A stretch of DNA of 64,000 nt, taken from positions 27,577,069-27,641,068 of the forward strand of contig OZ038463.1 in NCBI GenBank assembly GCA_964036295.1, given 5' to 3'. Numbering within the stretch: the stretch's first letter is position 1; every line of letters starts with the position of its first letter. The notes under the pieces were generated by a model. The model did no database searches and was not told the origin of the DNA. It worked only from the letters and a program-made list of their open reading frames with translations. The position numbers were made by a program, and so were the translations under genes. Below are positions 1-10,566 of this stretch, piece by piece. Origin of the DNA: Plumapathes pennacea. Its lineage: Eukaryota > Cnidaria > Anthozoa > Antipatharia > Myriopathidae.

Positions 1-118
1 CGTGAAGCTAGAGTTGCTCTCGGCTACGCCTCGAGCACCTCTTACGCTTCTCTCGTGCTCTCCCAACTTCCCGCGTGCATCCATAACTCGATAGACGCAC
101 GCTAGGCATGAACCAATT
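1..118. repeat. Foldback element, right arm only (family FB-A)
   Basis: This is one arm of a foldback element whose other arm lies before the window. The same arm, ending in the words for 'cgatagacgcacgc' and a 'catgaacc' edge, recurs at 46936-47110 and 51277-51463. In those copies both arms are present and pair with each other. Confidence 0.75.
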
Positions 119-123
119 CTTAA

Positions 124-462
124 ATGGAGAACTTGGCGGAGACGACACAGAGAAAGTCGAATGACGATGAAAAAGTAGTCAAGAAAAAATCAAGAAGATC
201 TGGATCGAATACGATTGAGTACCTGAAAGAAAGATTTGAACTGGACCAAAATTTGAAAAAACAGCAAATGGAAGCGGAAAGTACCAAAAATGAGGCAGCG
301 GTCAGAAGGCATGAAGAAATGATGCAAATTGTGGTGCAGCAGCAGCATCAGATGCAACAGCAAATGCAGTAGCAGCAACAACAAATGGGAGCTTTTCAGC
401 TGATGATTTCACAACAAAATCAAATGCTTATGGGAGTCATTAAGAAATTTGCCCCAAAATAG
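124..462 (+). pseudogene. Q-rich C-terminal fragment of a probable transposon-linked protein
   Basis: The frame opens at ATG 124, reads through a charged stretch (KKKSRRSG) and a coiled-coil-like part (YLKERFELDQNLKKQQ) into a glutamine/methionine-rich tail. It meets an in-frame TAG at 370-372 where CAG repeats surround it, so a CAG-to-TAG change is likely. After that stop the same frame continues to 462 and ends QNQMLMGVIKKFAPK. A basic KKKRR-like patch, an 'IEYL..' helix and a Q-rich tail occur at the C-terminus of Myb/SANT-type proteins linked to DNA transposons in cnidarians; that match is from memory and unproven. It sits right against the foldback arm at 1-118. No N-terminal DNA-binding domain is visible here. 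Best read as a broken 3' end. Confidence 0.45.
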
Positions 463-609
463 CTAATTTTAAGCACAAATGTTACTGCAGCATTTGTTTA
501 CACCTATTTCAGCTTTCAGATAGCCTTTGTATTCAAATTCTGCAGGTGTAATAGCCCATTAGTTCAATTTGTTGAGTATCCCTGTTCGGTTATGGTTGAG
601 AATTTCTTA
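463..609. other. No gene seen
   Basis: Short AT-rich spacer between the Q-rich relic and the first large repeat copy. Nothing recognisable. Confidence 0.4.
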
Positions 610-3254
610 TTGCTTGTGACGTCACAAGCTTTAAAATGGAGCGATTTTTTTTTTTTTCTGGGTTAGACAGATGCATGCGGTGATTGGTTCATATTATCAT
701 GTGATTTGTGATGACGTTGTGATCAAGTGACTTGGCGGGCGAGCAGTTTCGCCATTTTGAAGACAGCAAGTTGCTTGCCTTAGTTGGCTCTGTGGATTAT
801 TTTATGGACCGCTCATCTTACTTACAAACGCATACCCCGGCTGCGGTAGACCCATACTAAATTTCATTGAGCGGTTTTGGCTTGGGTCGGTCCGTTCAGC
901 CTCAAAAGCCATATTGAAAGCCATGAAAGCAAATGCAATGAACTTATCAATGAACTGCATAACTATGCACAACTGTACAGAAATGTACAAAGAATCTGAC
1001 ATCCAGAACCTTGAGAACTTGAAGGAACCAGCTGAACGAAGCCGCTCGACATACAAAGACGAGAACCTGTGTAAAGACGGCGATTCTTGACAAGCGCTTG
1101 ATAGCAGATTATATGGAACTGTTTAGTATGAGGGTGAACTTGAAGGTACTTTGTATTCTTTTACTTTGTATTATTCTTGCTGATACAAGTAAAGCGTCAG
1201 AAAATCTGACTTTTGTTTGGGATCAAAATTTCACTCTGCTGTGCATTTATGTTGTTGCGACATTTTGGCTCGGTGCCATGAAGGTCAAACAATCAGTGGA
1301 ACAGATGGCGTTGTTATTTGAAAATTGGGAAATGGCTGAGGAAAAAGTGACCGTTGGTAGATCTCGCTTCGCTCAGTTTTATTGTATTCCCACAAATGTT
1401 TATGTGAAAGAAAACCGAAGTCCTCCAAGACGAAGTCGTGAGCCAAGCCACGTACCCTTGAATAACCTTTCACGCATTTTGAACAAGAGTAGAAAAAGCA
1501 GGCGACTAATACAAGAATACATTTCAAAGAATGTCCCAAAGTCGTCAAAAGTCCATGGTTATACCCGAGCTTACGTACTTCACAATGCTAATGCGTTCCG
1601 AGAACGTGCATGTAAACAACATGAAAACAATAAAAAGCCACAGATGGAAATGGAAAGAGAAAATTAGGATCAATAAACCATCGCTGCGAGAAAGCTAGAA
1701 GCTCAAAAAGAAGATTGCCAAAAGTAACCGAGGTGCTAAGATACGTTTGTATTTTAAAATGTGTTAAAAAACAGGCATTGCAAGATCAGACGTACTCAGA
1801 GATCAAAATCATAGAACCAAGTACAATGGGTTTTCTCTGTCAAGGGATATAGAAAAAAACTCCGGTCCTTCAGTTGTTGATTCAAACAAAACGATCATCG
1901 GTTGGCTTTCTGGATGCACGGAAGCCATACTTTAAGAGCGATTTTGGCTTGCATTGTTTTTAAGCGTCGGAAGACTTGAAAATAGCCGTGCACAAATGCT
2001 TGATGTGTTACCAGCGGGACCCCCGTAAAGTACAAAGGGTTGTGTTTTGCAAATGCTCGATTATAGATACCACTTCAAACAATGTATCTGTGTTGTGAGC
2101 AATATTTGTGTGAAAGAACATCGAATAAGTAGTAGAAGACGAGTCGAAACTTGATAGAACTTGAACTTTTCCCTGCGGGCAGAGCGTCTCCCTTTGTCGG
2201 AAACTCTGCGGCTTTGTGTAACGCGCGGCGTATACGAACAGTCGGCGTTTAACTTCGTTTTGCGTGCAGTAAAGGTTCTTTGTTTATTGTCTGAGGATAT
2301 TGAATTACTAATAGGTTTGAGGCAAATATCACGCGAGATTAAGATACAAGATCTGTCAATGAAATGTCACGAGCATAATATCATAGAACGGGGAATCCCG
2401 AATCATCAGCTACTTAGCTTTCAATCACGCCGCTTTAACAAAAGCAGGAAAGACCGGCAGGCGATTACATCGAGAATATTTGTCACTGAATACCTCGAAG
2501 TCTTCAAAAGCTCAAGGTTGATATCCGACTATCCGAGCCGTAATGTTCGCTCCACAAGCCCGTGATGCACGCCTTTGTTGTCACGGTATTCAAACGTCTG
2601 CAGCTTCCGATAGAGATTAATTTCGTATCGACCCAGAATTTTGCGTTAAAGCTTAATGCATAGCAATCTTGCACATATTAGTGATCAGACTTGTACATGT
2701 AGGATGAGTAACGTCTGAGATGGCTTTTTCATACGAAGTAATTTCATCATGGGAAGTGTCATGTTTTAATGTGCTACAGAGATAAGTCTGAAAGCTTTCA
2801 ATTACAGCTACTTAAGATGTCGGGTATTCCCCAGTCAATCCCATTACAAAATGACAACACAGTTCCTCCACAAAACATGTCAGCTTGAAAATTCACTCAA
2901 CAAGGTTGCCAGGTTGTATAGCAAGCGTCACACAAGTACTGTCACGTGCATCGGAAAGCAATGAAAACTGGGTTGTTGCAAACGAAGAATATTCCTACGG
3001 GGCCTTCGATAATTGTTTTCTCTCAATTATTATAATACACTTTTTCGTGAATATCTGTTTGACTGAAATTAGAAGAAAAGAGGGCAAGAAAAATAAAGGG
3101 AGCTCTTGGATCCGTCATGTGCAAAAACTGACTCGGCTATAATATCTTTTGCATATAAACGCACGACAAAAGTTCCTCTCCCGGGACCCCGCGTGTCTCT
3201 ATTCATTGTACTAATGACGTCACAAGCGCAATGGCCACGGGCCTGTCTTGTTTA
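610..3254 (+). repeat. Large repeat family LR, copy 1 (no nested MITE)
   Basis: This 2.6-kb unit is repeated at 18569-21576 and 26898-29918 with very high identity, and in part at 31180-31863. It starts with TTGCTTGTGACGTCACAAGC, a palindrome centred on a perfect CRE (TGACGTCA), and ends after TGACGTCACAAGCGC and GGGCCTGTCTTGTTTA. A poly-T tract, an inverted CCAAT box, an E-box-like word and CGCCATTTT follow the start. This copy lacks 22 bases present in copy 3 (ATG TGGGAGGTGG...), so its first frame has no start codon. It has the empty site TTA 2766-2768 where copies 2 and 3 carry a MITE. No clear target duplication or transposase was found. Confidence 0.85.
1113..1667 (+). CDS. Hypothetical secreted or membrane protein, second frame of repeat LR (copy 1)
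   Basis: From ATG 1113 the frame reads MELFSMRVNLKVLCILLLC, a good signal-peptide-like hydrophobic run ending near DTSKA, then a second hydrophobic run (LCIYVVATFWLGAM). A basic tail follows, rich in R, K and S (SPPRRSREPSH, ILNKSRKSRR). It is 185 residues long and intact only in this copy. Copy 2 has a stop where this copy has a Trp (NWEMAEE), and copies 2 and 3 differ by small indels near residue 40. In partial copy 4 the first and second frames are fused in phase, so this may be the second half of one ancestral protein. The family is not recognised. It may be a non-functional repeat frame. Confidence 0.35.
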   Translation: MELFSMRVNLKVLCILLLCIILADTSKASENLTFVWDQNFTLLCIYVVATFWLGAMKVKQSVEQMALLFENWEMAEEKVTVGRSRFAQFYCIPTNVYVKENRSPPRRSREPSHVPLNNLSRILNKSRKSRRLIQEYISKNVPKSSKVHGYTRAYVLHNANAFRERACKQHENNKKPQMEMEREN

Positions 3255-3658
3255 ATATATTTTAAAAGTATATTCAAAGTATAACATTGTTCAGTTTATA
3301 AATTGAAGACACTGCTTTAATGTAAATATGGTTTCAAATAGTAAAAATATTTCATACATAACATTAATTGCTATGTTCTAAATACTTTTTCCAAATTCTC
3401 AAATGCAAACAGTCAGCACAAAACTAGTTAAGAATGGAAATGTTACAAAATCAGTGAGTTTGCAAACTAAGACTATGTACAGTTGTGTTTTCTAATGTTA
3501 ATAAATCCTTGAAACTTTGATCAATATTGCATTGCTTTGCTGCAGTCTGATGTTAGAGGGATGAATTTTGACAGAAATTTGAAGACAAAATTTAAAAAAG
3601 AGGGTAGCTTCACCCAATAAATTATGAAAAATATTGCTGCAATGTTGGTGGTTGTAAG

Positions 3659-4721
3659 TCAAAGAAACTTGAAGTTTGATTGCCATATAGACAGGTTGAT
3701 TGCATTCTGCAGCAGGGCATACACGACATACTTCTTCCCAACAGAGCTCAACCTTATTTTTAGATTTTTCTTAAAATCCAAGAACTTGAATGAGTTTATA
3801 ATGTCACCAAAGATCCACTCAACAGAAACCCTTACTGCCCTCATAGACTCGTTGAATGCCTGCATATCTGGGTAAGCCTGGCATTTACAAAGGGACTTTG
3901 CAAATGCATTCGTAGGGGGTATGCAGGGTCACCATACAAGCACATGGGCTGGCCGTTCTGGGAGAATGCATGCTGCTCAAGGTTTTGCAGCAGCCCAGAG
4001 TCACCAAGCATGCCTGGATCATGCCTTCTTGCCTCTGAAAAATAATAAGCCCTTCTTTTATATCAAGAAGCTAATATCATGTACTTGTTTGTAACTATAC
4101 AATCAATCATGTGCAGTGAGAAGGATTAGATTAATATGTTAGGGTTTTTACAACTACTCTTCATTTTATCATACAAAAAAATTAGTTTTATCAAGTTTAA
4201 CAAGTAAAAGTTCACTATATATATATGGAAATGATGTAGTTCTACTAAAGCATACCATTTGAAATATACCTAAGCAAGCAAAGTATAAGTATGTAATGAC
4301 AAAAACATGTACAAATCAAAATATTGTACAGTAAAAACTGACCTACAGGACCAAACAGGTTTCCAGTCAGACCATTAGGCAAATTAACGGACTGGAACTT
4401 CAAGGAATGCACCCTCTTGTGCCCATTGTAGGCCAACCTCTGGTTTTCACCTGGCCGACATATTGGGCGAACGGTACCATCAATGAAACCGAAGCAGTTG
4501 TGGAGAGCAGCTCCCTTTTCATGAATGGCATCTGCATGCATTAACGGTGCAGAAAACTTTATGCAAATTCGGACTGTAGTGGCAAGACCGAAGGCATTGG
4601 AACTCTTCACGAAATTCGCGCAAACCGCCCCGTCAGTAATCAACAAACAAACGCATGGCCGATTCATCCGGCCTGGCTTTGGTTTCCTGTCGGCTGTCAG
4701 ATTTGACGTGTGAAGGGACAA
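3659..4721 (-). pseudogene. PIF/Harbinger transposase (DDE_Tnp_4 type), broken
   Basis: On the minus strand the first exon (4721 to 4343) holds HEKGAALHNCFGFIDGTVRP, with the first catalytic Asp in FIDGT, then GENQRLAYNGHKRVHSLKFQ. A 308-bp intron (4342-4035) has clean borders (G|GTCAGT and CAG|AGG) and restores the frame to EARRHDPGML. The second exon shows CLYGDPAYP (second Asp) and VEWIFGDI (Glu), so all three DDE positions are present. Between LTQ and MQAFN a single base is missing (CAGAT where CAGGAT is expected), which breaks the frame near 3867. The N-terminal part is poorly preserved and has no ATG start. It is a dead transposase, possibly the source family for the TTA-flanked MITEs elsewhere in the window. 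Confidence 0.85.
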
Positions 4722-4751
4722 TGTTTGGAGGTGTCGAAGATATGTGATTGG

Positions 4752-4988
4752 TAGGTTGGTTGTGATCGTCCGGGTTAGAGTAGTCTACAGAAAGACTGTT
4801 GTTGGTGACTGACGTTTCGACTACCTGAGCGGAAGTCATCTTCAGAGTCAACTGACTCTGAAGATGACTTCCGCTCAGGTAGTCGAAACGTCAGTCACCA
4901 ACAACAGTCTTTCTGGAGACTACTCTAACCCGGACGATCACAACCAACCTACTGTTCACACTCCTGGGTTCAAACCATTTGCCACGAC
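4752..4988. mobile_element. Foldback element FB-B copy 1 with target duplication and hammerhead-like cores
   Basis: Two arms of about 100 bp (4752-4850 and 4853-4951) are near-perfect inverted copies. A 37-bp tail follows, ending at GCCACGAC and containing GGGTTCAAACC, which fits a tRNA B-box. The 10-base direct repeat ATGTGATTGG lies on both sides (4742-4751 and 4989-4998), consistent with a target-site duplication. Each arm carries CTGAAGA, then GACT...AGTC able to pair, then GAAAC and GTCAGTC, which matches the core order of a type I hammerhead ribozyme as found in Penelope-like elements. A second copy in the other orientation lies at 42921-43190. Confidence 0.75.
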
Positions 4989-4998
4989 ATGTGATTGG

Positions 4999-5554
4999 CT
5001 GATCACAGCATCCAAAGTTCAATAAACTGAATAATCACGTGCAACGAGAGTGAAGTCCACGCCGCCAAAGGGTGCTGTGAGTTGCATTTTGAGAGTAAGG
5101 AACGGCGAAGCATATTTTTCAAATGGCAACGAATGGTATAAACACAAGCGAGTTAAGATGGGCCTGACGATCATGAGACTGAGAAGATGACCGACCAAGA
5201 TGTCGTCCAAACAATTGAGCTGGATGGCTTTGAAACGCAAGCGGCAGTTTCCATCACATCGTCGGTTGAAAGTCTATGGCAACTGGCAACCGGACAAAAA
5301 CAGTGTAATAGAGCGATATAAATGAGAAGAAGAAGGTATATAATATTTACAGTTGTGTACTTTGCTCTGATGTGTCGTGAAATGAAGGCCAAATGTTAGT
5401 GGATTGAGACCCTTTCGCCAAGTTTCGAAGCTGATTTGTGACTCAGTTTGATTTTGTTTTACTCTAAATTTTTAGCAGTGTAATTTAACATGTTTTGGGA
5501 AGAAAAACTTTATAATTCAGACCACAAGCATCGACTTTAGGCGGCCACGAAGCG
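4999..5554. other. No gene seen
   Basis: Probably upstream sequence of the broken Harbinger element. Short frames on the minus strand (5019-5240, 5171-5392) have no recognisable motif. Confidence 0.4.
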
Positions 5555-5730
5555 TGACACACGGCTTTGTTGTCACGGTGTTCAAACGTGTCCATAGTTC
5601 CCGATAGAAACTTTGTATCGACCCAGATTTTTGCAGTGATACTTAACTCATTACATGTTTGAAAATGTCAATGTATCAGGCTTGTGGGGTGCGTAACTTC
5701 TGAGATAGCTTTTTGATGACGTCAGGGGAA
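5555..5730 (+). repeat. Diverged fragment of repeat LR
   Basis: The stretch running through 'ggctttgttgtcacggtgtt' and 'tatcgacccag' to 'gagatagctttttgatgac' aligns with 2566-2735 of LR copy 1, with many substitutions. It is an older fragment of the same family. Confidence 0.7.
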
Positions 5731-5918
5731 AACACTCTAGTTTGACGTTTGGATTTAATTAAGTTCGTCAGATTTGTATAAAGTTCGACGGCGTCGTTTT
5801 GTGCGCCTGGGCCAGTTGGGTAAAATGACTGAAGTTCTACCTTGTTTCATACGTCGTATTAGCTTACATGCAGAATACCTTGCCACTTCTGACCACTATT
5901 GTTTGAATGCCTCGTTCT

Positions 5919-6127
5919 TTAACCCTTTCACTCCCAAGCTCAAAATGTAGATTCTCTCAACCTTTTAAAAAGAAAATGTATGAGTGATGTAGTGAGAATT
6001 GATAATTTAATCACCTTTCATCTTAGCAAACTATCAAAAGCCAAGTTCTCCCTACTGTATCATGTTTCTGGTGAGAAACTGAAGGAGAAAATCGAAGTTG
6101 GTCACTCTTGGGAGTGAAAAGGGTTAA
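5919..6127. mobile_element. MITE with TTAACCC ends
   Basis: The left end TTAACCCTTTCACTCCCAAG is matched in reverse by CTTGGGAGTGAAAAGGGTTAA at the right. The interior has a short conserved run ('caaaagccaagttctc', 'ggtgagaaactgaa'). Related but end-less fragments occur near 40020-40160, 44930-45180, 51600-51790, 56940-57180 and 57410-57650. Confidence 0.75.
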
Positions 6128-6433
6128 AAGAATATATTAATAAGACAAAAGAATATATAAAAATTCCTGAAGTGGCAGGGCATTCTGCAGTTGCTCTGAA
6201 TCCTGTTTAATGTAATATATTACGATTTCATCATATTGTTTGCAATAAAATAAGTGCCTTTGCTACACTACAATCATGTTTCCCTAATGGGTTGTCTATA
6301 AAACGAAGACCGAAGACCGAAGACCCAAAAACGAAGACCCCCCTTTTTTTCTGTTGTATCATCACGAAAAGTCACAACATGTCGTAAAACATAACTTATA
6401 CAACGAAAAGACCATTCAGCGTTGAAATAACCA

Positions 6434-7360
6434 GGGTCTTCGTTTTATAGTTTACCCCCACCAAAACTACAAAACGAAGACCCCCTTAAATTCGGCTCAA
6501 AGTTTTGTAAACAACACTAAATGCGCTCGAAAACTACATTTCAGCAACTAAAAACACTAAAAACGCGCATATCTTAGAAATTGATCAGGGTCTTCGTTTT
6601 ATAGTTTACCCCCACCAAAACTACAAAACGAAGACCCCCTTAAATTCGGCTCAAAGTTTCGTAAACAACCTCAAATGCGCTCGAAAACTACATTTCAGCA
6701 ACTAAAAACACTAAAAACGCGCATATCTTAGAAATTGATCAGGGTCTTCGTTTTATAGTTTACCCCCACCAAAACTACAAAACGAAGACCCCCTTAAATT
6801 CGGCTCAAAGTTTTGTAAACAACACTAAATGCGCTCGAAAACTACATTTCAGCAACTAAAAACACTAAAAACGCGCATATCTTAGAAATTGATCAGGGTC
6901 TTCGTTTTATAGTTTACCCCCACCAAAACTACAAAACGAAGACCCCCTTAAATTCGGCTCAAAGTTTCGTAAACAACCTCAAATGCGCTCGAAAACTACA
7001 TTTCAGCAACTAAAAACACTAAAAACGCGCATATCTTAGAAATTGATCAGGGTCTTCGTTTTATAGTTTACCCCCACCAAAACTACAAAACGAAGACCCC
7101 CTTCAATTTGGCTCAAAGTTTCGTAAACAACACTAAATGCTCTCGAAAACTACATTTCAGCAACTAAAAACACAAGGAACGCGCATAGTCTTAGAAACTT
7201 GTCAGGGTCTTCGTTTTATAGTTTACCCCCACCAAAACTACAAAACGAAGACCCCCTTCAATTCGGCTCGGGACTTGTAAGACAATGTTCAATGCATTCG
7301 AAAACTACATTTGAGCAACCGAAATCACTAGTAACGCGTATATCTTAAAAATTGATCGGG
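6434..7360 (+). repeat. 154-bp tandem array in the left inverted end
   Basis: The word GGGTCTTCGTTTTATAG recurs at 6434, 6588, 6742, 6896, 7050 and 7205, with a decayed seventh at 7359, giving a period of 154 (once 155). Units 1 and 3 share 'ttttgtaaacaacact' while units 2 and 4 share 'tttcgtaaacaacctc', so the array grew as a 308-bp dimer. Later units are more diverged. The right end of the element has only about two units. Confidence 0.95.
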
Positions 7361-7860
7361 GTCTTCGTTCACCATAGTTGCCCCCACCAAAACTATACAA
7401 ACAAAGACACCTTAAAATGCGCACGGCTAAAAATACGCACACATTTAAGTGCTTGCTGTATTTGCGGAGAACACTGAGCAAGTAACATGTTATGCTATCA
7501 TTTCCGGAAGCTCGTTTGGACAATAGACAATGAATAAATAAACCGGCAAATGAATAAGTCGATAAATCGACGCTGTGAGTGGAAGAACTAAAAAGGAAAA
7601 ACACCGTATCTGAGGATATTAGTATAATTTTCGTCCTTGTCGCATTGAATCAGCATTGAATCAGCACGCTCACACCTTTATTTAACGTTTCTCGCTGCAA
7701 AATTACTGCATATTAAAGAATGTGACACATCTGCTAAGCGTCATGTATTAGCTGACACCCGGCTTTGTTCAAAAAATGTATCGACCCCATGTAGCAGCAG
7801 GCATCATCATATTAGCGGAAGCCTCGTGTTATCGAGGTTTCCTCAGGCAGTCCATTTAAT
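7361..7860. other. Element interior upstream of the kinase frame
   Basis: This is unique sequence between the left tandem array and the kinase frame. It should contain any promoter for the cargo, but no clear box was identified. A minus-strand frame at 7305-7604 has no recognisable features. Confidence 0.4.
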
Positions 7861-9890
7861 ATGGCTTCAAAACTACCGTGCATCATACCTAAAAGTATTG
7901 ACTGTTCGGGCATTTTTGTCTACGATTATCGAAAATTCTTTCACAAAGAAGAAATCGGTAAAGGCAGCTTCGGTTCCGTATACACGGCCAATGTTCCGAG
8001 TGATGATGGTGGGCGAGGTGAGAAAGTTGTGATCAAGAAATTGCTCAGCCAAGACTTGGAAGTTAAGAAGAACTTCGTCAAGGAGGCAAGAATCTTACAG
8101 AATCTAAAACATGCAAACATTGTAAGTTTAAAGGGAATTTGCAATGCACCATTCGCCCTGGTCATGGAATTTGTCTTCTTTGACTTTGAGCCCTTTGGCG
8201 GCAAGACCAAAGTCAGCTCCCTCGAGGATTTTGTATCTTATGTGGACTGCTTTGATTGTAAAGGTTTCGACAGTGCGCATTTGTACAAGAAAGTCTGCAA
8301 GACATTGCCTTGGCCCTGGAGTACCTGCACGGCAAAATGGTCGCTCACAGAGACATGAAACCTGCGAACGTCTTGGTGGACAACAGTCACTATCGTTATT
8401 TAAGTGGAGCTGCTATTGAGACGGCCTGGCTGGAGTGTCCCTTAGTCTGTAAGCTCGCCGATTTCGGAGAAAGCCGCTCCAGAGAAATTCATACAAGGAC
8501 TGCATTCAGTTCAAAGACCAGCAACGTTCAGCGAGGTACGCCTGTGTACATGGCTCCAGAGCTACTGGTAGACGAAATACGACTGACTGTTGCGACATTT
8601 GAAGACCTAAAAAGGGCGGATGTTTGGGCTTTCGGAATGACTTTGTTGGTTTTTCTGAATCCTTCCAGCAAATATCCGTACAGCGAAGAACTGCAAGATG
8701 CTACATCTAAGGGCCAGGGCAGTAAACTGCAACACCTTCAAGCTCTAATGAAAAAGAAGCAACTGCCACTTCAACCACTCAAATACCAGCACAAGCACGC
8801 AAATGAATGGTACACGGTACAAAAGATCTACAAAGCTTGCACCGCATTTGAGCCAAAGAATAGACCTAGTGTCACTGAAGTTCTCACTATGATCGACCAG
8901 GAAGCTTGTGTCTCCTCTATGGACCTACATTTGAAGGTCAGCCAAGCCACCGCACTCGAAGATCATGATGGTCACGTGGCCCAGGTTGTTCAGCAACGGG
9001 GGCAAGTACCTCATTTGCCCCACCCGGAGAATGATGGCACGAATGCATGTGCCTTTCTAAGTGTGCAAATAGCGCATGCCATTCATCAGCTACACAGGGA
9101 CAATAAATGGAGCAAGGAGAGCGTATGGTTGGACATCGCTAGAGCCGCAGAACAACTGATCATAGAATTGCCCCTTGCCATCACCAGCACAGAAACAAGG
9201 AGCAAATGTACGATGCACTCTATGCGTACACCCTTTTAAGAAAGACTGGGTGTATTCCTGTAGATTATAATCTGTCAGAAGAATTTTTAACACCTGACCC
9301 TGTCTTCTCCGAGAAAGGAAGAAATGAACTCCTTCGCATCTTGAATAGAATGGCATTGATGGAGGGACTAAGCATTGCCGTCTACACCTGCGAGCCTGTT
9401 GTTTTCAATGTTGGCTGCTTCAACGGTGTCATTTTCATCCTAGACACCCACCCTATCCCGGAGGCAATAGGCGGACGAGGAAAGGGACTACTTAAAGTGT
9501 TCTCGCATGTAGAGGAAGAGTCTTGTGAAGGAATTTGTCAGTGGATTTGGCAACCATCCATTCACACTGCAGATGTTGTCGGAGGTGCACAGGTCGTGCA
9601 AATCGTGTAACCGCGATTTCTGCCACAAAAGAAGGATAATACCATTTGATTTGGTTTTATCACATCCGGAACGGTGGTACTATCCAGTAAATGGAGATTG
9701 GTCCAACAAGAGGGTGACAACAAAGGAAACAACGCGATACTACCACGCTTCAAAAGCCTGCATTTTGAAGCGTTTCCCTTATTTTAGTGCAGCGGACTAC
9801 CTTCAAATCCCAGCCAATACTGCCGCTCTTTTGAAGGACTCGCACAAAGCATATTTGTATGATGAATTTGGTCTGACAGTAGACCCCTGA
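7861..9890 (+). pseudogene. Protein kinase fused to a cysteine-peptidase-like C-terminal region, three frameshifts
   Basis: From ATG 7861 the frame shows a complete kinase domain: Gly loop IGKGSFGSVY, the Lys in VVIKKLL, the Glu in FVKEARIL, HRDMKPANVLV, LADFGES, VYMAPELL and ADVWAFGM. All catalytic residues are kept, in the style of TKL kinases. After about residue 350 comes a second region with GTNACAFLS, VYTCEPVVFNVGCFNG and ILDTHPIPEAIGG; the Cys in NACAF and His in DTHP look like a papain-fold peptidase pair, which is inference. A final part has CKSCNRDFC and HPERWYYPVNGDW and ends FGLTVDP. Three indels break the frame, near 8295 (one base lost in V-L-Q-D-I), 9190-9200 and 9520. Restored length would be about 675 residues with no introns. 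It lies wholly inside the Mutator-like element. Either a dead cargo gene or a consensus with indel errors. Confidence 0.7.
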
Positions 9891-10566
9891 CTTTCCTTGG
9901 TCTTCTGGCTGCAGTTTTGTGTTTCATATATGTTAACATTGACATTGATGACAATTTTTTGGGAGAATGTGTTTGTTACACTCGTATAATCCAAAATGGA
10001 TTATTTGATGGCCACTGAGATAGACTCCCGACAAGCTGGGCTGCAGCAGTATATGGCTGCATATGAAATCAAATTACATGCAGCGGTAGTACGACCGCAT
10101 GTTCGTTTTGTTTCGTTTAGAAAAACCAGGTCTAATTTTTTCACATCAGAAGATAGGGTATGATATTCAAAAGTTCGGGTTCTCGAAAAAAATCATTTTC
10201 ATTTGTTGTCACGGGGCAGAGACAGGAATGCCATAGCCTCCGTTCCAAGTGTATTAGATTATTTTTGACCAGTAATCCTTTTATAAAATTTTTATAAAGG
10301 GCTTATTTTTTGTTGGTGCGAGCAAGCATATGTATCGTACTTACTGTGTAGTACGGCTCTCCATTTTATAGAGGCCAAACGAGAGCACGTGATCGTTAGA
10401 CCTTAATGACTCTACACCGGCATTTCTGGTTCATGTTCATATTTCTGGTTCATGTTTATTTCAGTAATACAACGCCAAAGATTTCACTCACTTGCGGTTT
10501 ACACCACCTTTTATAGTGCGCCGCCGCGTTTAATAAAAAAAGTTTGAGTGCATTGTCTCATAAGTT
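9891..10566. other. Element interior downstream of the kinase frame
   Basis: Non-coding AT-rich sequence between the kinase frame and the right inverted end. Nothing further seen. Confidence 0.4.

Noticed and set aside
2161-2565. Third open frame of repeat LR as a gene
   Set aside because: No ATG in its first 65 codons. Although it is open in all three copies, the copies are too similar for openness to mean selection.
4970-4985. tRNA gene suggested by GGGTTCAAACC
   Set aside because: Only a B-box-like word is present; no A-box, acceptor stem or anticodon arm can be built.
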